DNA from: Deltaproteobacteria bacterium
GTDB taxonomy: Bacteria; Myxococcota_A; Polyangia; Polyangiales; Polyangiaceae
DNA length: 64,000 nt
Reading direction: 5' to 3'
Assembly (NCBI GenBank): GCA_016218915.1
Contig: JACRCQ010000041.1
Coordinates: forward strand, 175,292-239,291
A program made the position numbers and the translations under genes. A model generated the notes under the pieces. It had not been told where the DNA came from. It ran no database searches and was given only the letters and a program-made list of their open reading frames with translations. Positions 1-8,900 of this stretch are shown here, one piece after another. Each line of letters opens with the position of its first letter. Within the stretch, counting starts at the first letter, position 1.

Positions 1-404
1 CCCTGATCGGAGCGCTCGAGGAGATGGGGTTCGGGATCGACATCCTGATGCACGTGACCGACCCGCAGACCGCCAAGGAATCGGCCCTGACGATCCGCAA
101 GATGTTCGGGCAGCCGGCCCGACACACGATTCGCGCGTTCGACAGCTTCGCATTCCTGCGCCAGCGCCTTGCGGACTGCCCGGCGCAAGCCTTCCTGTCG
201 TACAACTTCTTTGACTGGCGCCTGACCGAAGCCGGCAAGGCAGCGTTCTCGATCCAGCACTTCGAGCTTGGGGCAGCAGGGGCTGTACGTACGCTCGATC
301 GAATCCTGGGGGTTTGCAGCACTCCGTTCTACCAGCGGTACAAGAAGCACCTCGCGCGCACCGCAGAAGGGCTTCGCAGCCCGGCCAAGGCAGGTGGGCG
401 ATGA
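1..404 (+). CDS. Nitrogenase component-1-like subunit, C-terminal fragment
   Basis: The reading frame is open from the window edge (first full codon at position 3) to a TGA at 402-404, so only the last ~134 residues are present and the start lies outside. The sequence looks like the C-terminal end of a NifD/NifE/BchN-type subunit: an alternating strand/helix pattern, a 'HFELGAAGAVRTLDRIL' segment in the place where such proteins carry their conserved Gly/Ala-rich helix, then a basic tail. The stop overlaps the ATG of the next gene as ATGA, which indicates translational coupling with a second component-1-like subunit. Family assignment rests on overall pattern and on the neighbour. The substrate is unknown, and the first half, which would carry the cluster cysteines, cannot be seen. 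Confidence 0.5.
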   Translation, partial: LIGALEEMGFGIDILMHVTDPQTAKESALTIRKMFGQPARHTIRAFDSFAFLRQRLADCPAQAFLSYNFFDWRLTEAGKAAFSIQHFELGAAGAVRTLDRILGVCSTPFYQRYKKHLARTAEGLRSPAKAGGR

Positions 405-1744
405 ACGAAGTCGCGCGTCCGCAACGGCCGATGCAAGGCGATCCCAACGCACCCGACTACACGCAGCGCGTGACCTTCACCTTCATGGTCGGCGTCTACG
501 TCGCGATCAATGCGGTGCGCGATCTGTACCTGCTGGTCGAAGGGCCGGACTGCACGTACATGAAGACCCAGTACTTGCAGGGAAACCACGATTGGCTCTC
601 GACGTTGACCAGCGTGTCGGGCGTGCATCGCATCGCCAACACCGCCCTGCACCCTGCGCAGATGAGCGGGTCGCGCGAGGAGAGCCTGCAGCAGACGCTG
701 CTCCGGGTGGCATCCAACCCGGCTGTGCCTGCTGTGGCGCTCACCTCCATGCCCATGGCGTTCATCACAGGCGCCGAATATGGGCGGCTGACGCGCGAGG
801 TGAGCAGGCAGACCGGCAAGTCGATCCTGCACGTGCCAGGCAAGTCGCTGTCAGGCGACTGGCTCGATGGGTACAGCGAAGTGCTGCTTGCCATGGCCAC
901 CCAGCTCGATCTGTCAGGTGGAAAGCCTGCGCCGAACAAGGTCGGGATCGTGGGCTACCTGTACGATCGCAACGAGCAGGATCACGTGGCGAACGTGCGC
1001 GAGCTCGATCGCATGTGCAAAGCGGTGGGGCTGGAGCTGGTGTCAGTGTGGCTGTCCGGCCAGGACTTCCATGAGCTGGCGGCGATCCGCGATGCATCGG
1101 TGATCATCTCGCTGCCCTATGCGCGCAAGGCAGCGCGACAGGTTGCCAAGCGAACCGGTGCGCGCCTGCTGGAGCTGGAGCTTCCGATCGGCCTGCAGAC
1201 CACAGAGGCGTGGATGCGCGAGATCGCGAAGATCTCAGGCAAGCTGGATGCAGCCGAGGCCTTCATCGATCAGGAGCTGTCCGCGATCGTGCCCCGCCTC
1301 GAATGGGTGATCCCGTTCGTCTTCCAGAACCGGTCCGTGGCGTTCATCGGCGACCCCTACGTGATGCCCGGCATCGCGGAGCTGGTGAGCACCGTGGGAA
1401 TGAAGCTGTCATTTGCGGTGATCACGAACCGGGCATTGCACGCGGCAGGACTTTCCCAGCGGTTCCCCGAGGTCGAGCTGCTCCTGTATCCGAAGATGAA
1501 AGGGCTGATGCGATTTCTGACGCGACGGTTCGAGACCGGGCCGGTCCACCTGACGATCGCGAACAACGCAGGAATCCTGGGTGGCGAAGGGGCGATTCTC
1601 GAGTTCGGGTTCCCGTCGTTCTTCAGGCACGCGCTCTACGATCGACCCTTCCTGGGGTTTGCCGGCGCCCTGGCCCTGCTCGACTCGATGGCGTTTTCGA
1701 TCCGGTGGCAGGAGGTCGAGACCACCCGCAGGAACATGCGGTAG
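401..1744 (+). CDS. Nitrogenase component-1-like oxidoreductase subunit (PF00148-like)
   Basis: A 447-residue protein starting at ATG 401, which overlaps the upstream stop as ATGA; a longer in-frame start at 314 would lie inside the previous gene. It has the repeated Rossmann-like layout of NifDK/NifEN/BchNB/CfbD proteins, with 'VEGPDC' (Cys51) in the position of the first cluster-ligand loop, 'GVHRIANTALHP', and later 'NKVGIVGYLYDR' and 'VAFIGDPYVMPGI' strand-loop units. There are only two cysteines in the whole chain (51 and 206), and the usual 'TSC' position reads 'TSMP'. It would therefore have to share a cluster with its partner or have lost cluster binding. No reductase (NifH/BchL-like) gene is in the window. 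Component-1 family is likely; the reaction is unknown. Confidence 0.6.
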   Translation: MNEVARPQRPMQGDPNAPDYTQRVTFTFMVGVYVAINAVRDLYLLVEGPDCTYMKTQYLQGNHDWLSTLTSVSGVHRIANTALHPAQMSGSREESLQQTLLRVASNPAVPAVALTSMPMAFITGAEYGRLTREVSRQTGKSILHVPGKSLSGDWLDGYSEVLLAMATQLDLSGGKPAPNKVGIVGYLYDRNEQDHVANVRELDRMCKAVGLELVSVWLSGQDFHELAAIRDASVIISLPYARKAARQVAKRTGARLLELELPIGLQTTEAWMREIAKISGKLDAAEAFIDQELSAIVPRLEWVIPFVFQNRSVAFIGDPYVMPGIAELVSTVGMKLSFAVITNRALHAAGLSQRFPEVELLLYPKMKGLMRFLTRRFETGPVHLTIANNAGILGGEGAILEFGFPSFFRHALYDRPFLGFAGALALLDSMAFSIRWQEVETTRRNMR

Positions 1745-1745
1745 C

Positions 1746-2498
1746 CTAGTTGTTGGTCTTGCGCGGGGTCGGCGTGCCGGCCGTGAAGTCGACCGAGTTG
1801 TTGTCGGAATCGTCCCCATCCGGGTGACGGGCGATCGATTTGCCGGCAGCGGCTGCTGGCGCGACGGCCCCGTCGACGTACGCGTTCTTGGCTGAGCCCC
1901 AACCGACCATGTCGATGGTCTTGGTGTTGCGCTTCAGGGCGAGCCCGCCCCCAGCGAGGGCCAGGGAGGCGCCGGGAGCGAAGGTGAAGTCCGCTGCGCC
2001 GTACGAGTACTTGGCCCCACCGAGGACAAAGTACGCCTTTGGCTGCAGCTTTTGGCCTGCGATCGCTGTCCAGAGCGTGCTGTCCGTCGTGCCGGTGGCT
2101 GATCGGTAGTACAGGCTGTACTCGTCCATCGGGACCGCGCACGTCCCAGGGTTGTACAGCTCTACGAACTCGTCCTCCGGCTCCACCGTGCCTTCGGTCT
2201 GGATCTCGTTGATGACCGCGGTTGCATCGCAGACCGGGGCATCCGGGCCGGTCTCCACCACATCGGGTGGCGAAACCTGATCCTCGATGGGCGCGTCGTT
2301 CAACGCATCCCCAGGGGCGTCAGGGCTGGCCCCTGCAGCCCCTTCGGGCAAGGGACCGGAGTCTGCGGGCTCTTCGCTGACCGCATCCTGACCTCCCGCG
2401 TCCTTATAGATGACCGTGGACGGAGCAGCCGTGCCTGTGGCGCAGCCACAGGTCAGGCAAGCGAGACAGCAAAGGCGACAAGCAAAGGAGCGAAGCAT
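1746..2498 (-). CDS. Secreted lipoprotein with lamin-tail domain
   Basis: A 250-residue protein. The ATG at 2498 is chosen because it puts a short hydrophobic Cys-rich leader ('CLACLTCGC') at the N-terminus; an ORF start at 2567 would add a non-signal extension. After an Asp/Pro/Gly-rich linker (about residues 25-90) comes a lamin-tail (LTD)-type beta sandwich: 'VINEIQTEG' first strand, 'DEFVELYNPG', a glycine-rich 'GGGLALKR' strand, and the terminal 'SIARHPDGDDSDNN...DFTAGTPTPRKTN' pattern. Bacterial LTD domains are usually extracellular or surface-anchored and often sit beside other hydrolase or adhesion domains; here it stands alone. It converges with the nitrogenase-like gene with one base between the stop codons. 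Specific role unknown. Confidence 0.72.
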   Translation of the reverse strand: MLRSFACRLCCLACLTCGCATGTAAPSTVIYKDAGGQDAVSEEPADSGPLPEGAAGASPDAPGDALNDAPIEDQVSPPDVVETGPDAPVCDATAVINEIQTEGTVEPEDEFVELYNPGTCAVPMDEYSLYYRSATGTTDSTLWTAIAGQKLQPKAYFVLGGAKYSYGAADFTFAPGASLALAGGGLALKRNTKTIDMVGWGSAKNAYVDGAVAPAAAAGKSIARHPDGDDSDNNSVDFTAGTPTPRKTNN

Positions 2499-2730
2499 CC
2501 TCGACCTCGTACCGGTCCCGGAGCACAGATGCATCCGTAGTGGAAAAGCTACCACGTCAGCGGGCAACGCTCATCATTTTGACCACCGAACGCTAACAAG
2601 GCACGCTAGACAAGCTGGAGCCCTGGCGAAGAACCAGCCCCCTGCAGGGGGCCACGGACAAAAGCCAAGGGTTCCAGGTAGGTGCCCGTCGAATTGGGCT
2701 ATACTTGGGCGCCGTATTCGGGATGACCAG

Positions 2731-4539
2731 ATGATGGAAGCTTCAGCCGAACCACAGAACACCCAAAGGGTCGTTGGGCGGTACGTGCTCCATGCGGAGA
2801 TCGCGCATGGTGGCATGGCGACCGTCCACTTTGGTCGGCTTGTGGGCGAAGTCGGATTCTCGCGAACCGTAGCCATCAAGTGTCTGCACGCGCAGTACGC
2901 CAAGGACCCTGAGTTCAAGTCGATGTTTCTCGACGAGGCCAGGGTTTGCGCGAGGATTCGGCACCCCAACGTGGTGCCCATCGTCGATGTCGTGGCGCTC
3001 GAAGGCGAGCTGTTCATGGTCATGGAGTACGTGCAGGGAGAAACCCTCTCCCGGCTGATCCGTACCGTGCGCTCCACCAGCAAGCGCATTCCGCTGCGGG
3101 TGGTCTCGGCGGTCATGACCAACGCGCTCGAAGGGCTGCACGCGGCCCACGAAGCCGTCAGCGAGCAAGGGGAGCCGCTCGGCATCGTTCACCGCGACGT
3201 ATCACCCCAAAACATCATGGTGGGCGTGGACGGAGTCGCCCGCGTGCTGGACTTTGGCGTGGCGAAGGCTGCTGGGCGCATCCAAACCACGCGCGATGGC
3301 CAGCTCAAGGGCAAGCTGCCGTACATGGCGCCCGAGCAGCTTCGCGGCACGCGCATCGATCGTCGAACCGACGTGTATGCCGCGGCAGTCGTTCTGTGGG
3401 AGGCGCTGACCGGCCGCAGGCTGTTCGACGCTGAAGACGAAGTCGTCATTTTCGGAAAAGTGCTCGAGGGAGCGTTCGATCCGCCGAGCTCGGTGGTCCC
3501 GAGCTTGCCGAGATCGCTCGATGACGTTTGTTTGCGGGGCTTGCATCGGGAGCCGGATCAACGATTCCAGACCGCGCAGGAGATGGCGATCGCGCTGGAG
3601 CGCGCGGTGGGTGTGGCCATCCCGCGTGAAGTGGGACGCTGGGTGGAGCAGAACGCGGCCAACTCGCTCAAGAAGCGCGCCGAGCGCATTGCAGAGATCG
3701 AAAGCGTGTCCTCGATCAACCTGCAGTCGTTCGGACAGCCGCCGCGTCCCCTGCCGGTACCCACCCCTCCGCCGCGCCCGGCTCAGCCCTCGCAGCCGAT
3801 GCAGTACACGCCCGCGCCGCCAGCCGTGGGCTACACCCAGGACAGCTTCGGGTCGACCTCAGACCCGAGCGGACGATTCTCCGCGTCGCAGCCGATGCTC
3901 CAGTCGCAGCAGCTGCAAGCGCAGGCGATGTCCCAGTCGCAAGCGGTGCCCCAGTCGCAAGCGATGTCCCAGTCGCAGGCGATGTCCCAGTCCCAGCCGC
4001 TGTCGCAGCCGCCGCAGCAGGAGCTGTACTCCAGCCCGAGCCAGGTGAGCCTGGTCAGCCAGGCGCAGATGACCGCGCTTGCGATGACCCAGAACTACCA
4101 GGCGCCGCCAGTGCCGCGAAAGAACACGGCTGTGATCGTGTCGGCGATCATCGCTTTCGTGCTCGTGCTCGGCGCTGCCATCGTGCTGCTGCTCGTGATG
4201 AGGCACCCGACCGCAAGTCCAGATACCGGCAGCGGAGCGTCGACCTCACCCTCGGTTCCAGCGTCGATCGCTACTGTGCCGACCGCCCCCAAGACCGCCG
4301 AGACGACGACGCCCACTGCGTCCACCGAGCCGGTGGCGAGCGCGCCGCCATCAGCGACGCCGACCCGTCCGCCGGTCACCGGGCCAGGGCCCACAGCTGC
4401 GAACACGGGCAAGACGAAGCCTCCTCCCACGACGCCGACCAAGGAGCCGCCGACGCAACCCACGGGCAAGGCGGACTGCAATCCGCCGTACACGCTTGAT
4501 GCCAACGGCGTGCGAATTCCCAAACCGCAGTGCCTCTGA
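2731..4539 (+). CDS. Membrane Ser/Thr protein kinase (PknB type)
   Basis: A 602-residue kinase. The ATG at 2731 begins just before the kinase fold; in-frame starts back to 2410 would run into the divergent lipoprotein gene. Kinase domain about residues 17-290: glycine-rich loop 24-35, VAIK lysine K50, HRDVSPQN loop with catalytic D156, DFG D174, MAPEQ 199-203, so it should be active. A Pro/Gln-rich linker follows, including four near-identical Ser/Gln hexapeptides (about 400-423). There is one transmembrane helix (466-490), then a Ser/Thr/Pro-rich outer segment ending in a short Cys-containing tail ('NPPYTLDANG...KPQCL') of a kind I associate with myxobacterial kinases. Such kinases link envelope signals to cytoplasmic phosphorylation. 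It is followed at 4557 or 4563 by an envelope protein that may be its partner. Confidence 0.9.
   Translation: MMEASAEPQNTQRVVGRYVLHAEIAHGGMATVHFGRLVGEVGFSRTVAIKCLHAQYAKDPEFKSMFLDEARVCARIRHPNVVPIVDVVALEGELFMVMEYVQGETLSRLIRTVRSTSKRIPLRVVSAVMTNALEGLHAAHEAVSEQGEPLGIVHRDVSPQNIMVGVDGVARVLDFGVAKAAGRIQTTRDGQLKGKLPYMAPEQLRGTRIDRRTDVYAAAVVLWEALTGRRLFDAEDEVVIFGKVLEGAFDPPSSVVPSLPRSLDDVCLRGLHREPDQRFQTAQEMAIALERAVGVAIPREVGRWVEQNAANSLKKRAERIAEIESVSSINLQSFGQPPRPLPVPTPPPRPAQPSQPMQYTPAPPAVGYTQDSFGSTSDPSGRFSASQPMLQSQQLQAQAMSQSQAVPQSQAMSQSQAMSQSQPLSQPPQQELYSSPSQVSLVSQAQMTALAMTQNYQAPPVPRKNTAVIVSAIIAFVLVLGAAIVLLLVMRHPTASPDTGSGASTSPSVPASIATVPTAPKTAETTTPTASTEPVASAPPSATPTRPPVTGPGPTAANTGKTKPPPTTPTKEPPTQPTGKADCNPPYTLDANGVRIPKPQCL
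3928..3999 (+). repeat. 18-bp in-frame tandem repeat in the kinase linker
   Basis: Four consecutive 18-base units encode Met/Val-Ser/Pro-Gln-Ser-Gln-Ala/Pro (unit starts 3928, 3946, 3964, 3982). They differ by only a few bases, mostly silent caa/cag changes. The unit is a multiple of three, so copy-number change would lengthen or shorten the Gln-rich juxtamembrane linker without frameshift. Confidence 0.85.
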
Positions 4540-4562
4540 TGTAGGATTTCTGTCGAGTGACC

Positions 4563-5498
4563 ATGCGCATCCTCCAATCCCTCGGTGGCTTCACGCGGCT
4601 CGTCGTCATCGGTGCAGTCGTTGCCTCAGGCTCGCTGTCCAGCGACAGCGCCATGGCAGCGGATGACAAGCAGGTCTGCCTGGGTGCCTACATCTCGGCG
4701 CAACGATTGCGCAACGAGGACAAGCTCGTGGAGGCGCGGGAGCAGCTGCTGCTGTGCGCACGCGACGTCTGTCCGGCCACGCTCAAGAAGGACTGCACCA
4801 CGTGGGCGGCAGAGGTCGAGCAGGCGTTGCCGTCCGTGGTCATCGAGGCGCGGAATTCCGATGGTGGCGACGTGATCGACGTGAAGGTCACCGTCGATGG
4901 CAAGCCGTTCACCGATCGCATCGATGGCAAGCCCAAGAACATCAACCCGGGCGTCCACACGTTCCACTACGAAACCGAGGGCGCGCCCGCCATGGATGAG
5001 AAGGTCGCCATCCGCGCTGGCGACAAGATGCGCAAGCTCACGGTCAAGTTCAACAACAAGGGCAAGTCGCCGCCAGGGGCGGCAACGGCTTCGCCGGACA
5101 GCAGCGCTGCCCCGGATTCTTCCGCAGGACCGTCGCCAACCTCGACTGGCGACAAGGTCGAAGGCACACGCCCGGTGCCTGCCGCGGTCTATGCACTCGG
5201 CGGCATCGGCCTGGTCGGCTTCGGCGTGTTCACCTACTTCGCGCTCAAGTTCGACAGCCAGGTTTCGGATCTCGACGCCTGCAAGCCGAGCTGCGCGCAG
5301 AGCAAGGTGGACGACGCGAGCACCACGCGGACGATCTCGTACATTCCGCTCGGCGTCGGCGTGGTCGGCGTGGGCGTTGCGACCATCCTGTACCTGACGC
5401 GTCCGACCGTGGACAACAAGAGCGAAGCCCGCGGGCCACGTTTCGACGTGAAGCAGATCTCGGGCGGCGGGCTTGCCACGTTCAGCACGACGTTCTGA
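4563..5498 (+). CDS. Envelope protein with signal peptide and two C-terminal membrane segments
   Basis: The protein has about 311 residues. GTG at 4557 (AGGA about 10 bases upstream) and ATG at 4563 are both possible starts, two codons apart. The signal peptide ends in 'SAMA|AD'. A Cys-containing helical region (about 35-90) follows, then a beta-rich PEGA-like stretch ('VKVTVDGKPF...INPGVHTFHYETEG', about 105-150), a Ser/Pro linker and two hydrophobic segments ('YALGGIGLVGFGVFTYFAL' and 'GVGVVGVGVATILYL') separated by a short Cys-bearing loop. The layout resembles the small periplasmic proteins encoded after Ser/Thr kinases in Polyangia. It lies 23 bases after the kinase stop, so the two are probably co-transcribed. 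Function inferred only from context. Confidence 0.72.
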   Translation: MRILQSLGGFTRLVVIGAVVASGSLSSDSAMAADDKQVCLGAYISAQRLRNEDKLVEAREQLLLCARDVCPATLKKDCTTWAAEVEQALPSVVIEARNSDGGDVIDVKVTVDGKPFTDRIDGKPKNINPGVHTFHYETEGAPAMDEKVAIRAGDKMRKLTVKFNNKGKSPPGAATASPDSSAAPDSSAGPSPTSTGDKVEGTRPVPAAVYALGGIGLVGFGVFTYFALKFDSQVSDLDACKPSCAQSKVDDASTTRTISYIPLGVGVVGVGVATILYLTRPTVDNKSEARGPRFDVKQISGGGLATFSTTF

Positions 5499-5564
5499 GG
5501 CACGGCGGATGGAGGTCCATGCGCGCGTCGTGATGGGGATCCTTCGCGACCTCTGGAGAGTGAC

Positions 5565-5589
5565 CACAGAGTGCACAGAGGTCACAGAG
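5565..5589. repeat. CACAGAG tandem repeat, 9-base period
   Basis: CACAGAG occurs at 5565, 5574 and 5583, exactly nine bases apart, with two variable bases between copies. It lies in non-coding DNA. Similar ACCACAGAG-type runs are familiar in intergenic regions of many bacterial genomes; no function is known to me. Confidence 0.8.
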
Positions 5590-5723
5590 TCTTGAGGGTC
5601 CGCAGACTGGATCGGAGGGCTGGTGCTCGCTGGTACCGCGTGCCCGAGGTGCGCAGGTGGATCGTCGGGAAGTTCGTAGGCGACCCGCCGGATGCGATCC
5701 GGGCGAAGATGTCCTTGGTTGAA

Positions 5724-5791
5724 GCAGCCGGCTGAAAGCCGGGGGCTGATGCAAGTCAGCTGCGCGGTTAGCCAAGCCCCATTCGGGGGCT
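5724..5791. repeat. REP-like unit of three hairpins
   Basis: Three inverted repeats lie side by side: CCGGCT/AGCCGG with a 3-base loop (5728-5742), GCTGA/TCAGC with a 6-base loop (5745-5760), and AGCCCC/GGGGCT with a 5-base loop (5775-5791). A related arrangement with the same CGGCTGAAGCCG core and an AGCCC/GGGCT hairpin is found at 63754-63808, so this is a dispersed family rather than a single terminator. Confidence 0.7.
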
Positions 5792-5936
5792 GACGGTCCA
5801 GCGTGGCGCCTAGGGTTGAACGGAGCTGGTCTTCAAGCGATCCCTCGCGTGTCTCCCGCAAGCCCAGCTCGATCCGCGAGAGCAGAATCCCATCCCGATC
5901 GCCCTTTCTCCCTGTGAACCTCTCTGCCCTGCAAGG

Positions 5937-5962
5937 TAGCCCCCTAGGGTATCCCGCGAGAG
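5937..5962 (+). repeat. 26-base dispersed repeat, copy A
   Basis: This segment (TAGCCCCCTAGGG followed by TATCCCGCGAGAG) matches the reverse complement of 35754-35779 at 24 of 26 positions. Both copies lie in gene-free DNA next to other short repeats. Confidence 0.8.
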
Positions 5963-5990
5963 CCCCGGCGCTTGGGTTGCGGCCGCGAGG

Positions 5991-8900
5991 CTAGTTGGAA
6001 AGGATCAGCCTGTAGTTCAGGCAGTTGGTGCTGCCGGCGGTGGTGTACACGCGCACGAGCACCGTGGTGGGGATGGTGATGAAGGAGCCGGTCGCCGGGG
6101 TGGGATCGCAGACCGGGTTGAGATCTGCGCAGGCGGCCTGCCAGTTGAACTGCCAGTCGGTGATCCCCTTGGTGGTCGTCCCGGTCTCAGCAACGCTGCA
6201 GGCGATTCCTGCTCCGCCGCATGCGGTGCCGTAGACTGCCATGCGCAGCAGCCCGGTGCCCGAGTTGTCGATGAGCTGGATGCGCGGATTGAAGGCCGTG
6301 CTCGCAATGGTCGTGAACGTGACCCTGAACCAGTCCTCGTCGCCGGTCGGCGTGATCGAGTAGTTGCCGCTGGAGCTCGGCAGGTAGGTCGTGGCGTCGA
6401 CCGCGACCGTCGTGGTGGACGTGGCACCGGCGCACGTGTCAGGCATCGTGTCGACCGTGCACTCGCACCCGTTGTTGAACGTGCCGTCCTTGTCGTAGAA
6501 GCCCGCGTTGCAGGTCGCCACGTGGCAGGCAGCCCCGGAGCAGTTTGCGCTCGATACGTTGGCCTGGGCCGGGCTGTTGCAGTTCGTGCTGCAGTTGCCG
6601 CAATGCGCAGCGTCGGCCTGGGAGTTCGACTCGCAGCCGTTGTTGAGCAGACCGTCGCAGTTCTGGAACGGAGCCGTGCAGTTGATCCCGCAGGTTCCAC
6701 CGGTGCACGTGGCCGTGCCGTTCGTGGAGTTGCACACGGTCGGGCACGATCCGCAGTGGTTGATGTCGCTGTTGAGGTTGACCTCGCAGCCGTTGGTCAC
6801 CAGACCGTCGCAGTTGCCGAAGAACGTGTTGCAGGCGATGGCGCAATTGCCGTTGTTGCAGCTCGGCGTGCCATTGACGGAGCTGCAGGCGGTTGCGCAG
6901 TTACCGCAGTGCGTGATGTCGCCGTTGAGGTTGATCTCGCAGCCGTTGTTGAGCTGGCCGTCGCAGTTGCCCCAGCCGCTGTTGCACGTGAGGCTGCAGG
7001 TGCCGCCCGAGCACGAGGGCGTGCCGTTGATGCTGTTGCATACGTTCGGGCATGCACCGCAGTGGGTCACGTCGGAGGTGATGTCGATCTCGCAGCCGTT
7101 GGCGGGGTTGCCGTCGCAATCGGCAAACCCGGGGTTGCACGCGATCTGGCAGGTGCCGCTCGCGCAGCTCGGGGTGCCGTTGTTGTTGCTGCAGACCTGG
7201 CCGCACCCGCCGCAGTTCGACAGGCTGGTGTTCGTGTTGACCTCGCAGCCGTTGTTCGTGTTGCCGTCGCAGTTGGCAAAGCCCGCGTTGCAGTTGATGC
7301 CGCAGACGCCGGTGTTGCACGTTGCCGTGCCGTTGTTCGAGTTGCAGACCTTGGTGCACGAGCCGCAGTGCTGCGGGTCGTTGCCGATGTTGATCTCGCA
7401 GCCGTTGGCGTACTGGTTGTCGCAGTTGGCAAAGCCCGAGTTGCACGTCTGCAGCAGGCACACTCCGGTCGAGCACGCCACCTGCGCATTGGGGACCGCA
7501 CAGTTGGTGGAGCAGTTCCCGCAGTGCCCCGTGTCCGACATCGTGTTGACCTCGCAGCCGTTCGCGATGTTGTTGTCGCAGTTCGCGTAGCCGCCCGCGC
7601 ACGAGGCGATTCCGCACTGGCCCGAGACGCAGTTCGAGGTCGCGTGCGCAGCGGTGCACACTGTGGTGCAGGTCCCGCAGTGGGTCGCGTCGCTGTCCGT
7701 GTTGATCTCGCAGCCGTTGGCCGAGCTGCTGTCGCAGTCGCTCCACCCGCCGTTGCAGTTGAAGCCGCATGTGCCGGCTGTGCACGACGCAGTCGCGTTG
7801 TTCGGAGTGGCGCAGGTCGTGGTGCAGTTTCCGCAATGCAGCGTGGAGATGTCGACGTTGGTCTCGCAGCCGTTGCTCTCGTTGGCGTCGCAGTTGCCGA
7901 AGCCTGCAGTGCAGACCTGGATGCTGCACTTGCTCGCCGAGCAGACCGAGGTGGCGTTCTGCAGATCGCACGGGTTGTTGCAGGCGCCGCAGTGCTGCTG
8001 GGAGTTCGTGGTGTTGGTCTCGCAGCCGTTTGCCTGGTTGCCGTCGCAGTCCCCAGCGCCCGGGTTGCAGTTCGACACGCCGCATACGCCGAGCTTGCAC
8101 TCCGGGGTGCCGCTCGGTGCCGTGCACACCGTGCCGCACGTCAGGCAGTTGTTCGGATCGCTCTGCAGGTTGGCCTCGCAGCCGTCCGCAGGGTCCTTGT
8201 TGCAGTCCGCGTAGTTCGCGTCACAGGACGCGAGCACGCACTTGCCTGCAGCGCACTGCGCCGTGGCATTGGCGAACGAGCAGCCTGTTCCGCACGTGCC
8301 GCAGCTGGTCAGCGTGGTGTTGAGGTCCACCTCGCACCCGTTCGTGGCGTCCGAATCGCAGTCTCCCCAGCCAGCGGTGCAAGCCGCAAGCGAGCACTTG
8401 CCACCCGCACACGTCGTGGTGGCATGGGGCAGGTCGCACTTGCACCCGCACTGGTTCTTGACACCGCCGCCCTCGCAAGTCTCGCCGGTGCCGCACGTGC
8501 CGCAGTCGACCGTGGTGCAGCCGTTGTTCACCTGTCCGCACGTCGCGCTCAGCTGCGAGCAGGTCTTGGATGTGCATCCGCACTGGTTGTCCTTGCCGGC
8601 TCCACCGCACGAATCAGGCGCCTTGCAGGTTCCGCAATCGATAGCCTTGCTGCACCCGTCCGAGATCGGTCCGCACGAAGCACCGAGCTGCGAGCAGGTC
8701 TTGGCCGTGCACGCGCCGGTTCCGCAGAGGTTCGGCCCACCACCGCCGCACGTCTGGCCTGATGGACAGGAGCCGCAATCCTTGACCGCGCCGCAGCCGT
8801 CCGGCACCGTTCCGCACGTCACGCCGAGCTGAGCGCAGCTCTTGGGCTGACAACCGCATTCGTTGAGCTTTCCGGTGCCGCCGCATTGCGCAGGCGGAGT

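Larger units (their letters stand above)
5499..5990. other. 492-bp gene-free stretch built from several repeat types
   Basis: No convincing gene lies here. Short frames on both strands have no family resemblance and poor codon pattern. The stretch holds, in order, a 9-base CACAGAG tandem repeat (5565-5589), a three-hairpin REP-like unit (5724-5791), and a 26-base element with a diverged inverse copy at 35754-35779 (5937-5962). It separates the kinase partner gene from the convergent stop of the giant Cys-rich protein gene. Confidence 0.75.

Noticed and set aside
2700..2705. TATACT just upstream of the kinase gene as a -10 box
   Set aside because: No -35-like sequence at the right distance, so the promoter is not supported.
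5482..5994. Short frames on both strands between the kinase-partner gene and the Cys-rich gene
   Set aside because: They run through hairpin and CACAGAG repeats and lack any protein-like features.
6465..8345. Regular ~145-bp spacing that might suggest a CRISPR-like or other non-coding array
   Set aside because: The period is in-frame, encodes Cys repeats and the units are diverged at DNA level.
6522..8762. A 746-codon plus-strand open frame and companions opposite the Cys-rich protein gene
   Set aside because: It is the antisense shadow of a repeat-rich, high-GC gene; its Val/Ala/Arg-rich product has no signal, domain or ribosome site.
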